Source of the DNA: JANLQX01 sp043775075
Lineage (GTDB): Bacteria; Actinomycetota; Acidimicrobiia; Acidimicrobiales; JANYDT01
DNA: 12,507 nt
Reading direction: 5' to 3'
Assembly: GCA_043775075.1 (NCBI GenBank)
Contig: JAYVSS010000134.1
Coordinates: forward strand, 1 to 12,507
A program made the position numbers and the translations under genes. The notes under the pieces were generated by a model. That model searched no databases and had not been told where the DNA came from. It saw only the letters and a program-made list of their open reading frames with translations. Positions 7,561 to 12,507 of the stretch are shown here, piece after piece; within the stretch, counting starts at the first letter, position 1; every line of letters begins with the position of its first letter.

Positions 7561-7932
7561 ATGACTGCAGCGCCCGACGACTTTCTTGCCGCCCTGGCAC
7601 CGGTGGCGCACGCGATCGGGGCCCGGATCGTGCCGGTCGAGGCGTCGCATCCGTCCGATGTTCCCCTGGTGTGGAATGGCGTCACCGTTGGCGCTCTGCA
7701 GCTGCCACAACTTCACGACGCGCTGGACCGACTCATCGAAGGCGTGGAGCGTGAATTGGGGGGTGAACTCGAATCACTGAGCCGGGAGGACAAGCAGAAG
7801 GCCATCAAACTGCTCGACGAGCGGGGCGCCTTCGTCCTGCGCCGTTCGGTGGAGGACGTCGCCGATGCCTTCAATGTCAGCCGCATCACGATTTATAACT
7901 ACCTCAACGCCATTAAGGGCGATAAGCGCTAG
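7561..7932 (+). CDS. Short helix-turn-helix regulator (YheO/DauR-type C-terminal HTH)
   Basis: 123 residues, start ATG 7561. The C-terminal half (about 72-118), from LSREDKQKAIKLLDERGAF on to VEDVADAFNVSRITIYNYL, matches the HTH_22 type found at the C-terminus of YheO/DauR regulators. This includes the Ser-Arg-x-Thr-x-Tyr-x-Tyr-Leu recognition helix. The N-terminal half (about 30-66, LVWNGVTVGALQLPQLHDAL) is too short for a full PAS-like sensor domain, so this is a compact actinobacterial variant with no obvious ligand pocket. It is divergent from pilB across a 202-bp gap, which makes control of the pil operon or autoregulation plausible but unproven. Its last 24 bp are duplicated downstream. 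Confidence 0.8.
   Translation: MTAAPDDFLAALAPVAHAIGARIVPVEASHPSDVPLVWNGVTVGALQLPQLHDALDRLIEGVERELGGELESLSREDKQKAIKLLDERGAFVLRRSVEDVADAFNVSRITIYNYLNAIKGDKR
7909..7932 (+). repeat. Original copy of 24-bp repeat: 3' end of the HTH gene with stop codon
   Basis: Encodes the last residues AIKGDKR and TAG of the regulator. The 24 bp match 7963-7986 exactly, offset by 54 bp; similarity ends sharply at both borders. Confidence 0.9.
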
Positions 7933-7962
7933 CTCAGCGCCCACCCGGCGACGATCAGCAGA

Positions 7963-7986
7963 GCCATTAAGGGCGATAAGCGCTAG
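7963..7986 (+). repeat. Extra copy of the HTH gene 3' end, overlapping the methyltransferase stop
   Basis: Exact 24-bp copy of 7909-7932, lying downstream of the regulator stop. Its terminal CTAG also supplies the stop codon (7983-7985, minus strand) of the convergent methyltransferase gene. The 30-bp spacer is unrelated to it. Confidence 0.9.
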
Positions 7987-9053
7987 ACGCAGACGTAGAG
8001 ACAATTCGTGGGGTCGCCGGGAAGATCGTGGATAGCGACCGACGCAAAACCGGCGTCGTTGAGCATCTGCGTCGCCAGCTGCGTGCCCCAGACCGTGCCA
8101 AGGCCAGCGCCGCCGTTGTGGAGGCCAACCTCCATGCAGTGCAGCACGCTGGTCCCGTAGAGCACGATCATCGCCGGATCGGCCATGTTGTCAACTAGGT
8201 TCGACGACGCCTTGATGTCAAGCATGAACAACGTTCCTCCGTCACGTAACGATGCACGCATACGACTGAGCACGCCGCCCGGATCGTGTTGGTCATGGAT
8301 GGCGTCAAAGGCGAAGAGCACGTCGAAAGGCGGATCGGTAGGTAGACCATGCAGCACGTCGACGGCCTCAAACGTCGCATTGGTCAGCCCCATCGAGGTT
8401 GCTTCGGCTCGACCGAGGGCCACCGCATCGTCGGCGATGTCAAAGCCGGTAAACGTGGAATCGGGAAACGCCGCGGCGAGCAGATTGACGCAGTGGCCGG
8501 TGCCGCAACCGATGTCGGCGGCCCGCACCCCAGCCTCAAGGAGCGCTACCAGTCCCGGCGCCTTCGGTAGGTAGGCCCGTACGAGCAGGGCGTCGTACTT
8601 GGCACGGCCTAGCCCGTCCATGGCATGCGTGAAGTGTGGGCGGTAGCGGTCGTAGGACACGCCTTCACCGGTGCGAAACGCCTCAATCACGTCGTCGATG
8701 CGTGGGGCGAGGCCGGTGAGTAGCCCGGCGGTGGGAGCGAGGTTGGTGTAAGACGACCCGGTGAGCCACAGGGCGTGCTCGGGCGGCAACGTGAATGTTT
8801 CGGTATCGTCGTCGTACTCCACGACGCCGCCCACCGCCATTGCTCCGAGCCATTCGCGCAGATGTCGTTCGGACTGACCCGTGCGCATCGCTAGCGCGCT
8901 CACTGTGGCCGGCGCAGTGCTAAGCGCGCTGAACAATAAGGCTCGATGTCCAAGATCGATCATCATCACCAGCATCGAGCCCTGGAAAGATACCTTCATT
9001 TTCTCCAGAAATGCTCCGGACCGCGCCTGGTCCAGCGTGGGGGCCTCAGGCAC
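7983..9053 (-). CDS. Winged-helix SAM-dependent methyltransferase (Rv2258c-like)
   Basis: 356 residues from GTG 9053. The N-terminal 20-95 region resembles the winged-helix dimerisation domain of Rv2258c-type enzymes (TGQSERHLREWLGAM, VVEYDDDTETFTLP). The class I SAM-binding core begins at about 178 with ADIGCGTGHCVNLLA. It continues with an acidic strand FTGFDIADDAV, then VLFAFDAIHDQ and LRDGGTLFMLDI. The enzyme should transfer methyl from SAM to a small molecule; the substrate cannot be told. The GTG overlaps the end of the SnoaL-like gene by 8 bp, suggesting coupled translation. The frame is open further upstream to 9227, but that stretch lies inside the upstream gene and has no family resemblance. 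Confidence 0.88.
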   Translation of the reverse strand: MPEAPTLDQARSGAFLEKMKVSFQGSMLVMMIDLGHRALLFSALSTAPATVSALAMRTGQSERHLREWLGAMAVGGVVEYDDDTETFTLPPEHALWLTGSSYTNLAPTAGLLTGLAPRIDDVIEAFRTGEGVSYDRYRPHFTHAMDGLGRAKYDALLVRAYLPKAPGLVALLEAGVRAADIGCGTGHCVNLLAAAFPDSTFTGFDIADDAVALGRAEATSMGLTNATFEAVDVLHGLPTDPPFDVLFAFDAIHDQHDPGGVLSRMRASLRDGGTLFMLDIKASSNLVDNMADPAMIVLYGTSVLHCMEVGLHNGGAGLGTVWGTQLATQMLNDAGFASVAIHDLPGDPTNCLYVCV

Positions 9054-9894
9054 CGGAGGCAGCCGCCCGCTCGTCGCGCAATTGCTTGGAACGGGCCGAG
9101 TCCATGAAGTCCGCGTCGTACGTGAACTGACCATCGCGGAACGTATGCAGAGTCCATCCCGGCACTGAACCATTGGCAAAGTGACACCACCACTGCGACC
9201 ATCCAACGTTGGTGTCGCCCACCGCATCGACCAGTTCGAAGGTGACGCCCAGTGCTGGCATCTCGGTCTTCATCAGCGTCATGAATTCCGAGATCGCCGT
9301 ACCCCCGACGATATGGCCGTAGATCGGATCAACGAACACGGCATCGTCGGCGAACAGCGGGGCCAACAGGGAATAGTCGCCGCTGTCCTGCAGATGCCAG
9401 AACTCGCGCATCAACGCCTCAGCCGGACGCCCGGCGATCGTGTCAATCGGCCGAGCGAACTTCTTCGCCAGTCCGTGCCCGGGCGTCGGATCGGGCACCG
9501 GTCCACCAGGTCGTAGGCGCGCATATGACACTGGATCCAGATAATCGGCAACGAAGCACACCTTGCCATCGCGCAACCGGTACAGACTTTGGCCGGGCAT
9601 GACGATCGGGCCGTCGGCCGAACCTGGCGGGGTGGCGATCATGTCCCAGGTGACCCAACCGCACGTTTCGTCGGCTTCCACCGTCCAGTTCTCGAACCGA
9701 ACGTTGGCCAACGGGACGACCTTTTCCATGTGCTCCATGAAAGACAGGATCGCCGCCGTCCCTTGCTGGGCACCGAGCAGCGGGTCGTAGTACACGGCAT
9801 CGTTGGTGAAGAGTTCGAGCAGCGAGGTGTACTTCTGGCCGTCGTCCTCCACCGACCCGAATCGACGCAACGTTTCCACAGCAGGTCCAGGCAT
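9046..9894 (-). CDS. Protein with two tandem SnoaL/NTF2-like domains
   Basis: 282 residues from ATG 9894. The chain contains two similar halves. About residues 5-130 have SLLELFTNDAVYYDPLLG, then GTAAILSFMEHM and MPGQSLYRLRDGKVCFVADY. About 155-275 have DSGDYSLLAPLFADDAVFVD, then GTAISEFMTLMK and PGWTLHTFRDGQFTYDADF. This is the fold of SnoaL-like cyclases, ketosteroid-isomerase-like enzymes and small binding proteins; the reaction is unknown. The ATG was preferred over TTG 9930 because TACCGT lies 5 nt upstream of it, as in a leaderless transcript. Its last 8 bp overlap the methyltransferase start, so the two probably act together. Confidence 0.85.
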   Translation of the reverse strand: MPGPAVETLRRFGSVEDDGQKYTSLLELFTNDAVYYDPLLGAQQGTAAILSFMEHMEKVVPLANVRFENWTVEADETCGWVTWDMIATPPGSADGPIVMPGQSLYRLRDGKVCFVADYLDPVSYARLRPGGPVPDPTPGHGLAKKFARPIDTIAGRPAEALMREFWHLQDSGDYSLLAPLFADDAVFVDPIYGHIVGGTAISEFMTLMKTEMPALGVTFELVDAVGDTNVGWSQWWCHFANGSVPGWTLHTFRDGQFTYDADFMDSARSKQLRDERAAASGA

Positions 9895-9899
9895 ACCCC

Positions 9900-9905
9900 A
9901 CGGTA
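9900..9905 (-). promoter_or_regulatory. Candidate -10 box for the SnoaL-like/methyltransferase pair
   Basis: TACCGT on the minus strand, 5 nt before ATG 9894, consistent with a leaderless or nearly leaderless mRNA. It sits in the 117-bp gap after the FAD monooxygenase-like ORF. Confidence 0.4.
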
Positions 9906-10011
9906 AACCTGCCCCCACCCCTTGCGCCAACCCCGAGCCGGCGCGGCGAGTGGGAGCCCTGATCGCGGCTGAAACTCCACGAAAGCTCCCCCACGCCGGG
10001 TACAGCGACGG

Positions 10012-11025
10012 TTAGCCCGTGGGCGCCAGGTGGCGTACGGCGGACAGCGGGGTGCGGAGGAGGGCGACGTCGAACACCGTCTTCATGACCGCGGGATCGG
10101 TGCTCCCTGATGCCGCCAGCTCTACCAAGCGCATCAGGTCCGGGAGGTCTTCGTTCGGGAAGTCACCAGTGCATTTTGGTTCGGCGAAGTCCGAAGCCGC
10201 GGCGAGGATCCATGGCCCACGAACCCATTCGGCGGCGGCGGGAAAGAATTGAAGGCCGAGCCCTCCCAGCCCCGACCCGGCGGCCGCACGACCATGGAGG
10301 ATTCGACGCAACGCCCTACACTGTCCGGCTGCGGACGACATATCCTGGCCGTGCGTCGGGTTGAAGAAGCAGACCGAATCACCGAGCGGCAAGAGTCCGT
10401 CGGGATAAGAAGCTATGTCCTCATAGTGTCGACGCACGGCCCGGGGCATCCGGTAGGTAGCGATTGGAGTGAGTTGCTCGACGGTGCCGACGCACTCCGT
10501 CCAGGATGAGTGATGGAGGGTGGCCCCAAACTGACGGAACGCGTCCCAATCACTGGGCGGGGCGTCGCCGTACCGCCCGCCGAGACCTACGAGCCAACGG
10601 CCGTCGTCAAGCTTCACCACGCTGCCCATCCGGGTGCCGTGTTCACCCGCACCGGTCGGCATGACGAAGAACACGACGCCTTCAAAGGCGTCCCACACTT
10701 TTGGCTTGACGATGGTCGTGGCGTAGTGAACATCACAATTCACATACGTTTCCGGCGCCGCGTTGTAGCCCAGCGACGCCAGCCAGCGCGCGCTGGAACT
10801 GTTGCGCCCGGTGGCATCGATCACGAGATCTGCACCCAGCGACTCGCGATCTCGCAGCGTCACTCCAGTGACTCGACGCCCACTCGGGGTCGACTCGCTC
10901 GTCGGTCCATCAACGATCCGGTCGTACATGAAGCGGACGTTCGGCGTGGGTTCGGGAATGTGGACCTGGAAGCTGTACGACTTACCCAATGGGGTGTACG
11001 CATAGAAATCCTCGCCGAGCCGCAT
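10012..11025 (-). pseudogene. FAD-dependent monooxygenase/epoxidase-like ORF lacking its FAD-binding N-terminus
   Basis: 337 codons from ATG 11025. The visible part matches the middle and C-terminal part of actinobacterial NAD/FAD-binding epoxidase-like monooxygenases. GADLVIDATGRNSS (64-77) is followed by LASLGY, and the flavin-contacting PDGLLPLGDSVCFFNPTHGQ runs through 208-227. The family's N-terminal GxGxxG dinucleotide-binding fold and the following region, about 90-100 residues, are absent. Upstream the frame meets a stop near 11064, and the LLM oxidoreductase ends at 11159. The NPxYGQGMT motif also reads NPTHGQDMS. No ribosome-binding site or -10 box precedes the ATG. It is most likely a 5'-truncated relic, though the remaining frame is uninterrupted, so the loss may be recent or the fragment may be expressed. 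Confidence 0.7.
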
Positions 11026-11158
11026 CGGGATGGAGCCGGCCGAAGCCCATTGTCGTCATGTTCGACTCCGTCTGTGAGCAGTCCGGCAATCCGACGTGGA
11101 GTCGGCGGACCAATGCTCTCATCATGCGGGGCATCGGGTCCACCGTCTGTAACGCCGA
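11026..11158 (-). other. Noncoding gap where the monooxygenase N-terminus would be expected
   Basis: 133 bp between the LLM oxidoreductase stop and the truncated monooxygenase ORF. No frame gives a GxGxxG motif. One frame reads PRRIAGLLTDGVEHD, faintly like the segment that follows the FAD motif in this family, but it is out of frame with the ORF. It may be a degenerate remnant or chance. Confidence 0.3.
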
Positions 11159-12085
11159 TCACACAACAAGCGATTCGGTGAGGCGTTTCAGGAGTGCGCG
11201 AGTGCGGAGCTTTTCGTCGGGCGACGGTGTGAATTCTGAAGCGGCGAAGTCCGTCACACCGGCGTCGGCCAGCACATGCAGCGCGTCCTCGACCTCGGCT
11301 TCACTGCCAACGATGCCAAGTTGACCGGGCTGGTCGACGCCCTCTCGTTCGAACATGGCGCGATACGACGGAAGCTCGCCGTACATTGCCGACGTGCGGG
11401 TGATGCGATCGCGGATTGCGTCGGCCTCATCGGTGACGCAAATCGGGAGGGTGGCGACGACTCGGAGCGCCGCACGATTGGCGTTGGCTGAAGCCTCACT
11501 GAGCACCGGGACAATATGTTCACGTATGGTTTTCGGACCGACCCAGGCAAGGCTCGTGCCGTCGGCCAAAGCGCCGGTCACGCGCAACGCCTGCAAACCG
11601 AGCGCAGCGACGAGCACCTGCGGTGGATTCTTTGACGGCTGGAACACCTGCGCTGCACACGACATCGATTCGCCGTTGTAGTCGACGGCCCCCTCGTGCA
11701 GCAGCGGCATCAGGATGGAAAGGTAATCGCGCAGATGAAGTATCGGCTTATCGTTGGCCAGCCCAAGCTGGCGCATCATCACCTGGTGCGACAGTCCGAT
11801 GCCGACCGTGAGTCGTGTTGACATGGCGCTTTGCACGGTCAGAACTTGGGCAGCGAGGGCCATCGGGTGACGGGGATAGGTGGGGACCACCGCCGTGCCC
11901 AACTCCATGGTCGTGATGTGCTGGCCGACGAGCGCCAGCACCGTGAGCGCGTCGAGGCCGCCCGTCGGATGCTCGGCCACCCAGTAACTGTCGAATCCAT
12001 CCGCCTCGGCCTGCCGGGCATGGGCGACGAACGCCGATATGGATGCCTTCTGCACGAGCCCGGTGGCGTTGATCCCGATACGCAT
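11159..12085 (-). CDS. LLM-class F420-dependent oxidoreductase
   Basis: 308 residues, close to the family norm. It begins MRIGINATGLVQKASISAF and has the luciferase-like TIM-barrel landmarks AEADGFDSYWVAEH, LGTAVVPTYPRHPMALAAQ, LTVGIGLSH and PPQVLVAALGLQALRVTGALADG. It resembles the mycobacterial MSMEG_4879-type F420-dependent subfamily. Such enzymes transfer hydride between coenzyme F420 and small organic substrates; FMN use cannot be ruled out from sequence alone. ATG 12085 lies 7 nt after a TACGGT box, so the mRNA is probably leaderless. It is divergent from the UGSC selenoprotein gene, and followed 133 bp downstream by the truncated monooxygenase. Confidence 0.9.
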   Translation of the reverse strand: MRIGINATGLVQKASISAFVAHARQAEADGFDSYWVAEHPTGGLDALTVLALVGQHITTMELGTAVVPTYPRHPMALAAQVLTVQSAMSTRLTVGIGLSHQVMMRQLGLANDKPILHLRDYLSILMPLLHEGAVDYNGESMSCAAQVFQPSKNPPQVLVAALGLQALRVTGALADGTSLAWVGPKTIREHIVPVLSEASANANRAALRVVATLPICVTDEADAIRDRITRTSAMYGELPSYRAMFEREGVDQPGQLGIVGSEAEVEDALHVLADAGVTDFAASEFTPSPDEKLRTRALLKRLTESLVV

Positions 12086-12092
12086 ACTCGCG

Positions 12093-12098
12093 ACCGTA
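12093..12098 (-). promoter_or_regulatory. Candidate -10 box of the LLM oxidoreductase gene
   Basis: TACGGT on the minus strand ends 7 nt before ATG 12085, which puts the expected transcription start at or next to the ATG. No clear -35 is seen. Confidence 0.45.
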
Positions 12099-12153
12099 CC
12101 GGCTGAACTGGAGTGGAGGGCACGCCAACGTGCGGTCTGATGCCAGGGGTCTC

Positions 12154-12159
12154 TACGAT
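12154..12159 (+). promoter_or_regulatory. Candidate -10 box of the UGSC selenoprotein gene
   Basis: TACGAT ends 6 nt before ATG 12166, again consistent with a leaderless transcript. It argues against the upstream GTG at 12130 as the start, because that codon would lie before the promoter. Confidence 0.45.
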
Positions 12160-12165
12160 GCAGTT

Positions 12166-12507
12166 ATGACGATCGCCTATCTGGACCCGACGTCGGACCC
12201 CGGGCTGGCGGTTGAGCCTTACAGCGTGGCGGCTTTGCCCGGGGGCCGGGCGGCGACTATCGGCCTGCTCGCCAACGGGTTCCCGGATTCGATCGTGTTT
12301 CTTGATCACGTGGAGCGGGCGTTGCTGGAAGTTGCGCCAGCTGGCACGATCATCAAGCGATACGCCAAGCCAAACGCGTCGGCGGTGGTGTCGAACCAGG
12401 TGCTACAGAAGATGACCGACGAGTGCGAAGCCGTCGTCACGTCGTACGGTCATTGAGGCAGCTGCACCTCCGGCACCGTGCGTGACGGCATTCTCTTCGC
12501 CCGCAAC
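12166..12507 (+). CDS. UGSC-family selenoprotein with in-frame UGA for selenocysteine (3' end outside window)
   Basis: From ATG 12166 the protein reads MTIAYLDPTSDPG, then GLLANGFPDSIVFLDHVE, KRYAKPNASAVV and ECEAVVTSYGH. It then meets TGA at 12454-12456 (residue 97). After the TGA the same frame continues GSCTSGTVRDGILFARN to the window edge. U-G-S-C is the naming motif of the UGSC (seleno)protein family, whose cysteine homologues carry CGSC at this place after a (D/E)xCDAVV-like segment. So the TGA is read as selenocysteine. The cellular role of the family is not established; the Sec/Cys pair suggests redox or nucleophilic catalysis. A SECIS-like hairpin follows at 12470-12488. The gene needs SelA/B/C/D elsewhere in the genome. 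Calling it a complete short protein ending at 12456 would be an error. Confidence 0.88.
12470..12488 (+). promoter_or_regulatory. Candidate bacterial SECIS hairpin
   Basis: The mRNA segment CCGGCACCGUGCGUGACGG can fold as CCG/CGG, a G-A mismatch, CAC/GUG, and a 5-nt apical loop CGUGC with an exposed GU. The loop GU is 22-23 nt after the UGA, near the spacing in E. coli fdhF. The hairpin was drawn by hand without energies. Confidence 0.5.

Noticed and set aside
7926..7940. Possible terminator hairpin GCGCT-AGCTC-AGCGC after the HTH gene
   Set aside because: Only 5 bp of stem, overlapping the stop codon, and no T-tract follows; too weak to call.
9054..9227. N-terminal extension of the methyltransferase up to 9227
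   Set aside because: The stretch lies inside the SnoaL-like gene and resembles no methyltransferase. GTG 9053 gives a start matching the family.
10510..11181. 223-codon plus-strand frame opposite the monooxygenase-like ORF
   Set aside because: No domain or start signals; it is antisense to a sequence with clear FAD-monooxygenase motifs.
12130..12456. A complete 108-residue protein from GTG 12130 to TGA 12456
   Set aside because: The GTG lies before the likely promoter, and the TGA fits the selenocysteine position of the UGSC motif with coding sequence continuing after it.
1..12507. CRISPR arrays, tRNA/rRNA genes, insertion sequences, phage genes
   Set aside because: No regularly spaced identical repeats, cloverleaf-like sequence, transposase or integrase was seen on either strand. 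The only exact repeats noticed are the two gene-end pairs.

Overview
The window is GC-rich, gene-dense DNA, probably from an uncultured actinobacterium; Acidimicrobiia-like is my best guess. The pointers are Actinobacteria-style prepilins (GDTLLE core), a predicted F420-dependent luciferase-like oxidoreductase, an Rv2258c-like methyltransferase, a short regulator with a YheO/DauR-type HTH, and several genes that appear leaderless, with a TAnnnT -10 box a few bases before the start codon. Taxonomy is inference.

Region 1 (1-7358, all minus strand) is a type IV pilus operon read right to left. It encodes the PilB/GspE-type ATPase with an N-terminal MshEN-type c-di-GMP-binding signature, then PilC/GspF with an unusual N-terminal extension of about 145 residues. 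These are followed by a small PilV-like pseudopilin and, overlapping it by ATGA, a very long ORF that runs off the left edge. That ORF has a prepilin N-terminus followed by an Fn3 domain, a Cna-B/SdrD-like domain and a right-handed beta-helix made of roughly 65-residue repeats. It looks like a pilus-displayed adhesin or surface-binding protein. No pilT lies between pilB and pilC.

Region 2 (7359-7986): a 202-bp AT-richer intergenic region with a cluster of GGTC/GACC inverted repeats in the pilB leader, then a short divergent HTH regulator on the plus strand.

Region 3 (7983-12085, minus strand): a predicted F420-dependent oxidoreductase, an FAD monooxygenase-like ORF that lacks its FAD-binding N-terminus (probably a pseudogene), a protein with two SnoaL/NTF2-like domains, and a winged-helix SAM methyltransferase that overlaps it by 8 bp. 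This looks like a small-molecule modification or degradation set; the substrate is unknown.

Region 4 (12166 to the right edge, plus strand): the start of a UGSC-family selenoprotein gene. The apparent stop TGA at 12454-12456 is followed in frame by Gly-Ser-Cys and further coding sequence, and a SECIS-like hairpin lies just downstream.

Two unrelated genes (pilC and the HTH regulator) each have an exact 24-26 bp copy of their 3' end, stop codon included, placed 53 or 54 bp downstream. This shared geometry is the least explained structure in the window.
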